Assembly: GCA_003576905.1 (NCBI GenBank)
Contig: QEVG01000004.1
Coordinates: 1 to 64,000, forward strand
Length of the DNA: 64,000 nt
Direction of reading: 5' to 3'
From: Planctomycetota bacterium
GTDB lineage: Bacteria; Planctomycetota; Phycisphaerae; UBA1845; UTPLA1
Shown here: one piece after another, positions 26,521 to 34,893 of the stretch
Layout of the letters: every line of letters starts with the position of its first letter
How positions within the stretch are numbered: the first letter of the stretch is position 1
The notes under the pieces: model-generated
What the model was told of the DNA's origin: nothing
Database searches by the model: none
What the model saw: the letters and a program-made list of their open reading frames with translations, nothing else
Program-made: the position numbers and the translations under genes

Positions 26521-26713
26521 GCGGGCCTGCGGTGACGAGCCTATCCTAATAATGTCAATTGCGCGTGGGGCGAGCGGCCGATCGCCGATCGCCCGGATGT
26601 TTCAAACGCCTCGGGAGGGCATTACCATGACCACGGTCGTCGGCCCAGCGGAATCGGCGCGTCGCGCTACGAAGGAGTACGGGAGTAAGGAACCGGCCAT
26701 CAAGGAGCGCCCC

Positions 26714-27613
26714 ATGGCGGATGAGTATTTGCCAAACCCGAATCTCAAGATCTGGATTGACGGAAAGCTGGTGCCGCCGGCGCAGGCGACGGTGAGCGTC
26801 TTTTCGCACGGCCTCCTTTACGGCGACGGCGTATTCGAGGGCATCCGCGTCTATAACGGCCGCATCTTTGAGGGGCCGGCCCACATGAAGCGGTTCGCCC
26901 TGAGCCTGAAGGCGATCCGGCTCGAAATCCCGTACACGATGGATCAACTCGTCGACGCGATGAAGCAGACGATCAAGGCCAACAATACCATCGACGGGTA
27001 CATCCGGCTGGTGGCGGCGCGCGGACCGGGCACATTGGGCATTCATCCGTTCCGCACGGTCGCTCCCAACGTGTTCATCATCTGCGACCGGATCCAGATG
27101 TTCGACCCGGAGATGTACGAGAAGGGGATGAAGGTCATCACGGCGTCGACGATCCGGAATCATCCGAATGCGCTGTCGCCGCAGATCAAGAGCCTTAACT
27201 ACCTCAACAACATCATGGCGAAGATCGAGGCGATCGACGCCGGATGTCTCGAAGCGGTGATGCTCAACCACGAGGGCTACGTCGGCGAGTGCACCGGCGA
27301 CAACCTGTTCATCGTCCAGGGCGGAAAGCTGCGGACCCCGGCGACGCACTGCGGCCTGCTGGGCGGCGTGACGCGGCGGCTGGTCCTCAAGATGGCCCAG
27401 AAGCGCGGCATCGCCACTGACGAGTCCACCCTGACGCGGGCGGACCTGTACTATTCCGACGAGATGTTCATCACCGGCACCGGCGCCGAGGTGTGCCCGG
27501 TCACCGAGATCGACAAGCGGCCCGTGGGCGACGGGAAGCCGGGCGCGATCACGAAGCAGCTCATCGCCGACTTCCGCGCTCATATCAAGAGCGGGGAAGA
27601 CATGCTGGCGTAA
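26714..27613 (+). CDS. ilvE: Class IV (branched-chain-type) aminotransferase
   Basis: A PLP enzyme of 299 residues transferring amino groups between branched-chain or related amino acids and 2-oxoglutarate. It has 'GLLYGDGVFEGIRVYNGRIF' (34-53), the PLP lysine Lys159 in SPQIKSLNYLNN, GECTGDNLF, and 'ITGTGAEVCPVTEIDKRP' near the end. Two starts are plausible: ATG 26714 (AGGAG at 26703-26707) and ATG 26627 (GGGAGGG upstream), which would add 29 residues; I prefer the shorter. It is the first gene of a likely amino-acid catabolic block with the IOR genes downstream, although a strong terminator separates them. The substrate range is inferred. Confidence 0.9.
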   Translation: MADEYLPNPNLKIWIDGKLVPPAQATVSVFSHGLLYGDGVFEGIRVYNGRIFEGPAHMKRFALSLKAIRLEIPYTMDQLVDAMKQTIKANNTIDGYIRLVAARGPGTLGIHPFRTVAPNVFIICDRIQMFDPEMYEKGMKVITASTIRNHPNALSPQIKSLNYLNNIMAKIEAIDAGCLEAVMLNHEGYVGECTGDNLFIVQGGKLRTPATHCGLLGGVTRRLVLKMAQKRGIATDESTLTRADLYYSDEMFITGTGAEVCPVTEIDKRPVGDGKPGAITKQLIADFRAHIKSGEDMLA

Positions 27614-27652
27614 TCAGCCGCTCGGGCAAGACTGAGCGAGACGGACCATCCA

Positions 27653-27688
27653 CCGGGCGCGCGACTCGATCGCGCGTCCGGTTTTTTT
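27653..27688 (+). terminator. Intrinsic terminator after the aminotransferase gene
   Basis: Stem CCGGGCGCGCG (27653-27663) and CGCGCGTCCGG (27671-27681), one G-T wobble, 7-base loop, followed at once by seven T residues. A textbook rho-independent terminator. Confidence 0.9.
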
Positions 27689-28032
27689 GTCGACGGTACC
27701 CGTGTAGGCATTTCGGGAGCGACTTTCCGGCGGAGCGTGGGATTACGCGGCCGGCCTGCGGGGCAGACTCGGCGACGGGAGAATCCGCAGGAATTGGGGA
27801 ATTTTCGACCGGGCCAGTGATTTGGGCGAACGCATCTCCTGCGGGGGCACGGCGGGGCATCCATAACGCCGCCAAGACCGGGCTTTGGGGGTGAAAATGC
27901 GCTCCCAAGCGGGTGCGGCGGGTGTTTATCCGTGGCACTCGACGTGCCAAGTGGGCCATTGGTGTCCGAAGGCAAGAACCCTGCGCGGGCATGCCCGGTC
28001 GAAGGGCGGCGCGCGGGGCGGAGAGATGAAAC
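27689..28032. other. Upstream region of the IOR genes
   Basis: About 340 bases between the terminator and iorA. No gene and no convincing promoter are visible. It ends with GGAGAG seven bases before the iorA ATG. Confidence 0.3.
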
Positions 28033-29634
28033 ATGTCGATGGAAATGCTCCTCGGCGACGAGGCGGTGGGGCTGGCGGCGCTGCACAGCGGGATCGGGGG
28101 CGCCTTTTCGTACCCCGGCACGCCGGCGACGGAGATCTTTGAAACGATTCAGGCGCGCAAGGGGAAGGACGTATCGACGATCTGGTCGGCGAACGAGAAG
28201 GTGGCCTACGAAGAGGCGCTGGGGATGTCGTTCGCGGGCAAGCGGGCGATCGTGTCGATGAAGCACGTCGGGCTGAACGTGGCGATGGACCCGTTCATGA
28301 GTTCGGCGCTGACCGGGGCGCGGGGCGGGCTGGTCCTGGCGGTGGCGGATGATCCGGGCATGCACTCGTCGCAGAACGAGCAGGACTCGCGCTGCCTGGG
28401 CGACTTCGCGCAGATCCCGGTATTCGAGCCGTCGAACCAGCAGGAATGCTACGACATGACGCGCGAGGCGTTCGCGATGTCGGAGCGCTGGGCGTTGCCG
28501 ATCATGATCCGGCTGGTGACGCGGCTGGCGCACAGCCGTGCGGCGGTACGGATGCGGCCTGCGGAGCACGCGAAGGGCGTGGATCGGGCGATCGACTGGC
28601 ACGAGTGGACGCTGCTTCCGCCGAACGCGCGGCAGCGGTACCGGCGGCTGATCGACATGCAGTCGACGCTGCACGAGTACTCGGAGCATTCGGCGTTCAA
28701 CGCGATTGAGCTGCGCGGGCCGAAGGGGATCATCGCCTGCGGGCTGGCGCACAATTACGTGCGCGAGGCGATCGAGGACGACGCGCGGTACTCGCTGCTC
28801 AAGATCACGACGTATCCGCCGCCGATCCGGCAGATTCGCGAGCTGATATCGCACTGCGACGAGGTGCTGGTGGTCGAGGAGGGCTATCCCTTCCTGGAGC
28901 GGCAGCTCGTCGGCCTGCTCGGGGTGCATGGCAAGCTGATCCGCGGCAAGCGCAGCGGGGCCCTGCCGCCGGACGGGGAAATGACGACGGACAAGGTGCG
29001 GACGGCGCTGGGGCTTCCGCTGGCGTCGGGCCAGCCGGCGGCGACGGGACTGCCGGCGCGGCCGCCGCGGCTGTGCGACGGGTGTCCACATTGTGACACT
29101 TTCAGGGCGATGATGTCGGCGCTGGAGGGGGTTCAGACGCCCTTTCTGATGAGCGACATCGGCTGTTACACGCTCGGGGCCCTGCCGCCGTACAACGCCG
29201 TGCAGACGTGCGTCGACATGGGAGCGTCGATCTCGATGGCCCACGGCGCGGTGCGGGCCGGCGCGCGGCCGGTGGTCTGCACGATCGGCGATTCGACCTT
29301 CACGCACTCGGGCATGACGGCGCTGATCGGGGCCATCCGCGAGAACGCCGACATGACGGTCATGATCCTGGACAACGGGACGGTGGCGATGACCGGCGGG
29401 CAGACGGCCCTGGCGACGGGCGAGAGCATGATCCAGCTTCTGCTCGGGTTGGGCGTTCCGAGGGAACATCTGATCGAGATCGATCCCATGCCGAAGCACC
29501 ACGAAAAGAACGTGGAGCTGGTCAGGAAGGAGATCGATCATCGCGGCTTGTCGGTGATCGTGGCGTGCCGCCCGTGCATTCACACGGTGCGCAAGGTGAA
29601 GAAGGAAGCGGCGGCGGCGGCGACGGCGGAGTAG
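28033..29634 (+). CDS. iorA: Indolepyruvate:ferredoxin oxidoreductase alpha subunit lacking its ferredoxin domain
   Basis: Oxidatively decarboxylates aryl- or other 2-oxo acids with CoA to acyl-CoA and reduced ferredoxin, using thiamine diphosphate. It has 533 residues. The N-terminal pyrimidine-binding part opens 'MSMEMLLGDEAVGLAALHSG' with 'FSYPGTPATEIFE'; the C-terminal part binds TDP with CDGCPHC (about 347-353), GDSTF (about 418) and 'MILDNGTVAMTGGQ'. Usual IorA proteins run past 600 residues and end with two [4Fe-4S] clusters. Here the chain stops after 'VACRPCIHTVRKVKKEA' and no CxxCxxCxxxCP motif exists. GGAGAG precedes the ATG. The beta subunit follows after 71 bases as part of a fusion. 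Confidence 0.9.
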   Translation: MSMEMLLGDEAVGLAALHSGIGGAFSYPGTPATEIFETIQARKGKDVSTIWSANEKVAYEEALGMSFAGKRAIVSMKHVGLNVAMDPFMSSALTGARGGLVLAVADDPGMHSSQNEQDSRCLGDFAQIPVFEPSNQQECYDMTREAFAMSERWALPIMIRLVTRLAHSRAAVRMRPAEHAKGVDRAIDWHEWTLLPPNARQRYRRLIDMQSTLHEYSEHSAFNAIELRGPKGIIACGLAHNYVREAIEDDARYSLLKITTYPPPIRQIRELISHCDEVLVVEEGYPFLERQLVGLLGVHGKLIRGKRSGALPPDGEMTTDKVRTALGLPLASGQPAATGLPARPPRLCDGCPHCDTFRAMMSALEGVQTPFLMSDIGCYTLGALPPYNAVQTCVDMGASISMAHGAVRAGARPVVCTIGDSTFTHSGMTALIGAIRENADMTVMILDNGTVAMTGGQTALATGESMIQLLLGLGVPREHLIEIDPMPKHHEKNVELVRKEIDHRGLSVIVACRPCIHTVRKVKKEAAAAATAE

Positions 29635-29705
29635 CGCCGCGCGGAAATGCGGCGCGCAGCATGCGGCTCGGCCGCGACGGCGCGGGCGGCAAAGAGGACG
29701 GTGCC

Positions 29706-32700
29706 ATGGAGTTTAACCTGATTCTCGCGGGCGTCGGCGGGCAGGGCATCCTGACCACGGCGCAGGCGATGTGCCTGGCGGCGATGCGGCGCGGGCTGTC
29801 GGTGAAGCAGGCCGAGGTGCACGGCATGTCGCAGCGCGGCGGTGCGGTGCAGTCGCACCTGCGCATTTCGGACGGCACGCTGTACAGCGACCTGATCCCG
29901 CGCGGGCGTGCGAACATGATTCTCGCCGTCGAACCGCTCGAGGCCCTGCGCTACGTGGAGTATCTCGGGCCCGACGGCGTGATCGTGTCCAACACCGCGC
30001 CGCTGATCAACATTCCGAACTATGGGGCGGTCGACGAGGTGATCCAGAGGATTCACCGCTACGCGAATCACGTCCTCGTCGACGCCGGGGGCCTGGCGGC
30101 GGCGGCCGGTTCGACGCGGGCGGTGAACATGGTGATGCTCGGCGCGGCGTCGATCTTCATCGAGCTGCCGCCCGATGAGTTTTTCGCGGCGATCGCCGAG
30201 ATGTTCGCGTCCAAGGGGCCGCAGATAATCAAGGCGAACCAGCGGGCCTTCGAGCTCGGGCGCGGCGCGGCGGCGGCTTATCGCGAGATGCTGGCGTCGG
30301 GCGCCGACCCGACGGCGGTGCGGCACTGGCTGGCAGAGCACCCGGACGGGGGGCGCGAGCGTGCCGCGCTTCCGGCACGCATCCTCGATCCGGCGGAGGA
30401 CCTGAGCGCCGAGCAGGCATCGCGGATCGACGAGATCCTCCGCGAGGCGGGGGAGGACAACCGGCGGCAACTGTACGAGCACGAGGCCTACCGGATCATC
30501 GAGACGGCCGGGGGCATCACGCCGCCGAAGCACTTCTTCCTGCGCAGCGGACAGGCCGTCACGCAGGCGATGCTCGACGAGCTGCCGGGCCACCGGGTGG
30601 TGATCAAGATCGTCTCGCCGACGGTGGTTCACAAGAGCGACGCGCAGGCGGTGATCTTCGTCGCGAAGGACATGGGGATCGTGCCGCACGAGATCGATCA
30701 GCTCATCGTGCGTCAGCAGAGCCTCGGGGCGCGGGTGGACGGCGTGCTTCTGGTGGAGTGCGTCGAGCACGACGGCGCGCATTTCGGCAGCGAGCTGTTC
30801 GTGGGTATCCGCGCCTCGCGCGCGTTCGGGCCGGTGATCGCCGCCGGACTGGGCGGCGTGGACACGGAGTACCTGGCGGCGAAGCTCCGGCCCGGCATCG
30901 CAGTGGCCAAGGCGCTGGCGACGCAGACGACGGCGCGCGAATTCCTGGAATTGTTCAAGACGACCGCGGCGTACGAAATTCTCGCCGGGCGCGTGCGCGG
31001 GCACCCGCGCATGGTGTCCGACGGGCAGCTCCTTCGGTGTTTCGCGGCGTTTCTGGGGATCGCGCGGCGGTTCTGCGGAATCGGCGAGGGGGGCGCGCGG
31101 CGGCTGGTCGAGCTGGAGGTGAACCCGTTCGCGTTCCGGCGGATGACGATGGTGCCGCTTGACGGGCGGGGGCGTCTGGGCTCGATCGCGGCGCCGGGCG
31201 TGCCGCGTCCGGTGGAGAAGGTGGAGGCGCTCGTGGAGCCGCGGTCGATCGCCATCGTGGGCGCATCGGGCAAGCGCGAGAACTTCGGGCGGATCATCCT
31301 CAACAACATCCTGGCGTGCGGCTTTCCGGCGGAGCACCTGTATGTCCTGCACGCGGAGGAGACGCGGATCGACGGCGTGCGCTGCGTGCGCGACGTGGCG
31401 AGCGTGCCGGAGCCGGTCGATCTGCTCATCGTCGCGGCGGCGGTGGGCGACGTGCCGGCGTTCATCGGCGATTGCATCGACAGCGGGCGGGTGCGCTCGG
31501 TGATCCTGATTCCGGGCGGGTTTGGCGAGACGGCGGGCAGCGGTGCGCTTCAGGAGCGCGTGCAGCAGCTCATCGGCGCGTCGCGGCAGCGGGCGGACAG
31601 GGGACCGGTCTTTCTCGGCGGGAACTGCCTCGGGGTGCGTTCGAGGCCGGGGCATTACGACACGTTCTTCATTCACGACAAGAAGCTGGACCCGCGGCGC
31701 CACGCGCGGCCGCGACGGCTGGCCTTTGTGAGCCAGAGCGGGGCGTTCATCGTCTCGCGGCTGTCGAACCTGCCGACTTTGGACCCGACGCTGGCGATTT
31801 CGCTGGGCAACCAGACGGACCTGGCGGTGTCGGACCTGATGACACACGTGGGGCGGCGCGACGACATCGACGTGATCGGCGTGTACATGGAGGGGTTCAA
31901 GGATGGCGACGGGATCGCCTTTGTCGAGGCGGTGCGGCGCGCGGCCGAGGCGGGCAAGCTCGTGGTCTTCTACAAGGCGGGCCGGACCGAGGCGGGCCGC
32001 AGCGCGACGGCCGGGCACACTGCCTCTATCGCGGGGGACTACGACGTCTGCGACGCGGCGGTCGGCGCGGCCGGGGCGATCGTGGTGGACACGTTTAAGG
32101 AGTTCGAACAGGTGCTGGAGATGGCCGTTCGCCTGCACGGCAAGCGCGTCGGCGGCGTGCGGATCGGGGCGATCAGCAACGCGGGGTTTGAGTCGGTGGG
32201 CATGGCCGACGCGACGATCGGCATGCGCTATCGCGTGCGGCTGCCGGAGCTTTCCGCCGAGACGACGCGGCGGCTCACCGAGGCGCTCGACCGGCACAAG
32301 CTGGCGGCGCTGGTGAACGCGCGGAACCCGCTGGACCTGACGCCGATGGCGACGGACGCGGCGTATGAGGAGTGTGCCCGGGCGCTTCTGGAGGACGCCG
32401 AGATCGACGCGCTGATCGTGAGCATGGTGCCGCTCACGCCGGCACTGCTGACCGGGGCGGACGAGATCGGCGGGGAGGGGTCGATCGCCCGGCGGCTGGC
32501 GCGGCTGGCGGCCGAGACGGCCAAGCCGATCATCACGGTGATCGACTCGGGGCCGCTTTTTGATCCGCTGGCGGACGCAATTCGGGACGGGGGCGTTCCG
32601 GTGTTGCGGACGTGCGACCAGGCGATTCGTTCGCTGGGTCGGTACCTGTGTCACCGCGCGCCCAAGGCGACGGCGGGGCTTGTGGAATCACCCAAGCCGC

Positions 32701-32756
32701 GACCGGCCGAGTCAGCACGGCGCGAGAAGGCGGAGGGGCTGGAGGTGGTGCGGTAG
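29706..32756 (+). CDS. Fusion: IOR beta subunit + ADP-forming acyl-CoA synthetase (both halves)
   Basis: A 1016-residue polypeptide. Residues 1-195 are the IOR beta (gamma-type) domain ('LILAGVGGQGILTTAQAM', 'EVHGMSQRGGAVQSHLRIS'). A linker (196-250) leads to an ATP-grasp domain (about 255-485) like the acyl-CoA synthetase beta subunit, with His309 in 'KIVSPTVVHKSDAQAV'. Residues 505-985 match the alpha subunit: CoA-binding Rossmann fold ('PRSIAIVGASGKRENFG'), ligase domains, and the phosphorylated His771 in 'SATAGHTASIAGD'. The IOR product, acyl-CoA, is the synthetase substrate, so the chain would make the acid and ATP. AGAGG lies about eight bases before the ATG. Domain identities are clear; the coupled reaction is inferred. 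Confidence 0.9.
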   Translation: MEFNLILAGVGGQGILTTAQAMCLAAMRRGLSVKQAEVHGMSQRGGAVQSHLRISDGTLYSDLIPRGRANMILAVEPLEALRYVEYLGPDGVIVSNTAPLINIPNYGAVDEVIQRIHRYANHVLVDAGGLAAAAGSTRAVNMVMLGAASIFIELPPDEFFAAIAEMFASKGPQIIKANQRAFELGRGAAAAYREMLASGADPTAVRHWLAEHPDGGRERAALPARILDPAEDLSAEQASRIDEILREAGEDNRRQLYEHEAYRIIETAGGITPPKHFFLRSGQAVTQAMLDELPGHRVVIKIVSPTVVHKSDAQAVIFVAKDMGIVPHEIDQLIVRQQSLGARVDGVLLVECVEHDGAHFGSELFVGIRASRAFGPVIAAGLGGVDTEYLAAKLRPGIAVAKALATQTTAREFLELFKTTAAYEILAGRVRGHPRMVSDGQLLRCFAAFLGIARRFCGIGEGGARRLVELEVNPFAFRRMTMVPLDGRGRLGSIAAPGVPRPVEKVEALVEPRSIAIVGASGKRENFGRIILNNILACGFPAEHLYVLHAEETRIDGVRCVRDVASVPEPVDLLIVAAAVGDVPAFIGDCIDSGRVRSVILIPGGFGETAGSGALQERVQQLIGASRQRADRGPVFLGGNCLGVRSRPGHYDTFFIHDKKLDPRRHARPRRLAFVSQSGAFIVSRLSNLPTLDPTLAISLGNQTDLAVSDLMTHVGRRDDIDVIGVYMEGFKDGDGIAFVEAVRRAAEAGKLVVFYKAGRTEAGRSATAGHTASIAGDYDVCDAAVGAAGAIVVDTFKEFEQVLEMAVRLHGKRVGGVRIGAISNAGFESVGMADATIGMRYRVRLPELSAETTRRLTEALDRHKLAALVNARNPLDLTPMATDAAYEECARALLEDAEIDALIVSMVPLTPALLTGADEIGGEGSIARRLARLAAETAKPIITVIDSGPLFDPLADAIRDGGVPVLRTCDQAIRSLGRYLCHRAPKATAGLVESPKPRPAESARREKAEGLEVVR

Positions 32757-32762
32757 GGGAGA

Positions 32763-32806
32763 CGGCGAAACAGCGAAACGGCGAAAAGTCGAAAAGTCGA
32801 AAAGTC
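32763..32806. repeat. Short purine-rich tandem repeats (GCGAAA / GTCGAAAA)
   Basis: Immediately after the fusion gene come GCGAAAC units and then three GTCGAAAA units. Similar CGTCGAAA-type clusters occur at 19704-19731 and 36608-36672. The rest of 32757-33052 holds no gene. Confidence 0.5.
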
Positions 32807-33052
32807 AGGACCGGGGATGGTATCGATGCGGCACGGGGGCTGTGCAGCAACTCGACGGATTCGCGAGCGCGTAATTCGCTCTGGCGTCCACACGCTTCGT
32901 TGAGAATCACTTCGCCAATCCAGCCAGAGAACACGCGTAAGGACTGGAAGACGTCTGGGTGAGCAGGTCAAATCGTTCTTCGGAAAGTGCTTGATCCGTG
33001 CGGACTTAGAGAAAACGCGGCGCGGCGTGGGTTGACGCCCTCAGAAGTTTGG

Positions 33053-33085
33053 CATATGTCGGTATTATCCCCTTGACAAACCAAA
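33053..33085 (+). repeat. Left terminal inverted repeat of the IS1595-type element
   Basis: Starts CATATGTCGG and ends TTGACAAACCAAA. It pairs with 35601-35633 on the other strand at 28 of 33 positions. The -35 box of the transposase promoter (TTGACA, 33073-33078) lies inside it. Confidence 0.8.
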
Positions 33086-33101
33086 TGCCGTATGTCATAA
33101 T
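33073..33101 (+). promoter_or_regulatory. Transposase promoter, leaderless
   Basis: Consensus TTGACA (33073-33078), 17 bases, CATAAT (33096-33101). The predicted start coincides with the transposase ATG at 33108, and no ribosome binding site exists. Transposase binding to the repeat would cover the -35 box and could repress expression. Confidence 0.6.
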
Positions 33102-33107
33102 TATGGC

Positions 33108-33998
33108 ATGAAACCGAAAAACTTCATGGCCCTGACCGAAGATGAAGCCCGAGCCTACCTGGAGTCTATCCGCTGGCCTGATGGCCCCGTATGCCCCCAT
33201 TGTGATAGCCGGGAGGTCACTCGGCTACAGGGCAAGGCCACGCGCCCTGGCGTCATCAAGTGCAAGTCTTGCCGGAAGCAGTTCACGGTCACCGTGGGCA
33301 GCATCTTCGAGCGAAGCCATATTTCGTGCTCGAATTGGGTCCGGGCCTTCTACATGGTCTGTTGCTCCAAGAAGGGCGTTTCGGCCCTCCAGCTTCAGCG
33401 CATGCTCGGCCTGGGTTCCTACAAAACCGCGTGGTTCATGGTTCACCGAATCCGATGGGCCATGCGGCAAGAGCCATTGAAGGCCATACTCAAGGGTGTT
33501 GTGGAAGCTGATGAAACGTGGGTTGGACCGCGCAAGCGACGGCCAGACGGGCACAATAACTGGCAAGAGAATAAAACGCCGGTAGTCGCCCTGATTCAGC
33601 GCGATGGGCCGATGCGCGTCCGCGTCCTCAACCGCGTTACCAAAGAGAACTTGAAGATGGCATTAGACGAAGCGGTTCACGATGACGCAACGCTCATGAC
33701 GGATCAGCTACAGGCTTACCGCAAAATCACCAAGCGATTCAAGGCCCACAAGACCGTCGATCATTCGCGCGGCGAATACGCTCGCGGTGACGTGCATTGC
33801 AACACGGCCGAGTCGTTCTTTTCCTTGTTGAAGCGGGGCATTCACGGCACGTTCCACCATGTCGGTAGGCAGCACCTTCACCGCTACGCGGACGAGTTCG
33901 CCTTCCGATGGAATCACCGAAAGACGACGGACGCAGAGCGGACGGAAGCGGCCCTGCGAACGGCCCCAGGAAAGCGGCTCAAGTACAAACCGGTGTAA
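33108..33998 (+). CDS. IS1595-family (ISXO2-like) DDE transposase
   Basis: A 296-residue transposase. The N-terminal zinc ribbon uses Cys29, Cys32, Cys52 and Cys55 (CPHC and CKSC). Then a helix-turn-helix region ('GVSALQLQRMLGLGSYKTAW') and the DDE core: VEADETWVG, 'DDATLMTDQLQAY', and 'HCNTAESFFSLLKRGIHG', followed by 'RYADEFAFRWNHRK', all typical of the family. It is full length with no frameshift, so possibly active. Its 3' end overlaps the convergent gene at 33979 by 20 bases. It is expressed from a promoter in the left inverted repeat. Confidence 0.93.
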   Translation: MKPKNFMALTEDEARAYLESIRWPDGPVCPHCDSREVTRLQGKATRPGVIKCKSCRKQFTVTVGSIFERSHISCSNWVRAFYMVCCSKKGVSALQLQRMLGLGSYKTAWFMVHRIRWAMRQEPLKAILKGVVEADETWVGPRKRRPDGHNNWQENKTPVVALIQRDGPMRVRVLNRVTKENLKMALDEAVHDDATLMTDQLQAYRKITKRFKAHKTVDHSRGEYARGDVHCNTAESFFSLLKRGIHGTFHHVGRQHLHRYADEFAFRWNHRKTTDAERTEAALRTAPGKRLKYKPV

Positions 33999-34383
33999 GT
34001 TCGAAGGCCTGATTTGATCTTATGACATGGCCGGTAATGTTTCGATATGGCTCGGCTTGAGCAACAGTGGGCTCAACATATGGAAGACAAGCAAAGAACG
34101 CTTCAAGCCTTATCGCACACTTGGTTCCTGTGACGCGACAGTCTAGCCCTAGTAGGTCGAATTTTGATAGCAGTGTTGCAACGTTCTTGATCTCGAATCC
34201 CACGAGCCGCTTCGTTTCAAATGACCTGTAGATCGTCAGCCAACAATCAACCCGTTCAGCGTAGTGGTCGGAATCCTCGAAGAACACCTCTACGCAATCG
34301 CCGACCGGCGAATAGGTAGGGCCAGCCTCGAACGGTCCCGGACCTTCCCGCAAAACATCATCTATAGTTTCGTTTTCGGCCAT
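33979..34383 (-). CDS. Passenger protein of unknown function (possibly DUF2283-like)
   Basis: A 134-residue protein inside the transposon. The segment 'GPTYSPVGDCVEVFFED' followed by 'VDCWLTIYRSFETKRLVGFE' recalls DUF2283-type small proteins (a short beta-sheet ending 'LVG.EI.'), but the match is loose. The C-terminal 50 residues are unfamiliar. It overlaps the gene at 34362 by 22 bases in the same orientation, so the two are a coupled pair. No function can be given. Confidence 0.6.
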   Translation of the reverse strand: MAENETIDDVLREGPGPFEAGPTYSPVGDCVEVFFEDSDHYAERVDCWLTIYRSFETKRLVGFEIKNVATLLSKFDLLGLDCRVTGTKCAIRLEAFFACLPYVEPTVAQAEPYRNITGHVIRSNQAFELTPVCT

Positions 34384-34814
34384 ATCCTTTTGTCAAATCG
34401 CAGTTGCCATCCGATTGGCAAGTTGTGTTCAGCCGGATCGGACTCGATCCAAGCCCAGTTGAAGACGACCAGCCTAGTGTCGCAAAAAACTGCGAACGTA
34501 AAACCACGCGGGGGAGGAACGAACTTATCGCTCACTCTGCGCTTGCTGGGAATACCTGTAATGCAGATTCCGTCCTTATCTGGTTCCTTCACGAAATGCG
34601 TGGGATCTCCAAAGTCCTCGTTCACCGTCCTCAGCCCCAAATAGGCAGACGAGAACGACGCAACTAACTCCTGAACGCTGTACAAGTCCCAGAACTTGTT
34701 TCCAGGATGTCGCCTCTTAATGTCATCGACGCGGGAGAGCTCAATTCTGTAAGTCGCCTCGTCGCCCGTCCTTGGGTCGATTCCATTACATTCTAGGTAT
34801 CCAGATTTTGCCAT
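34362..34814 (-). CDS. Passenger protein of unknown function
   Basis: A 150-residue protein, first gene of the minus-strand pair inside the transposon. It begins 'MAKSGYLECNGIDPRTGDEA' and has a mixed alpha/beta pattern with several Trp and Phe residues ('LVVFNWAWIESDPAEHNLPI'). No motif or membrane segment is seen. The codon use is less GC-rich than the chromosome. Its 3' end overlaps the start of the next gene. Confidence 0.6.
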   Translation of the reverse strand: MAKSGYLECNGIDPRTGDEATYRIELSRVDDIKRRHPGNKFWDLYSVQELVASFSSAYLGLRTVNEDFGDPTHFVKEPDKDGICITGIPSKRRVSDKFVPPPRGFTFAVFCDTRLVVFNWAWIESDPAEHNLPIGWQLRFDKRIWPKTKL

Positions 34815-34893
34815 AGTACCGCGCCGTCCAATTCGTTTCCATTATCGCCAATTATAGCTTGCACGGATCAAGACAACACCCTAGACTAAGTTA

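Noticed and set aside
29580-32654. A 1024-codon open frame on the minus strand opposite the IOR-ACD fusion
   Set aside because: It is rich in Arg and His with no domain pattern. Such frames are common opposite GC-rich genes, and the plus-strand gene is certain.
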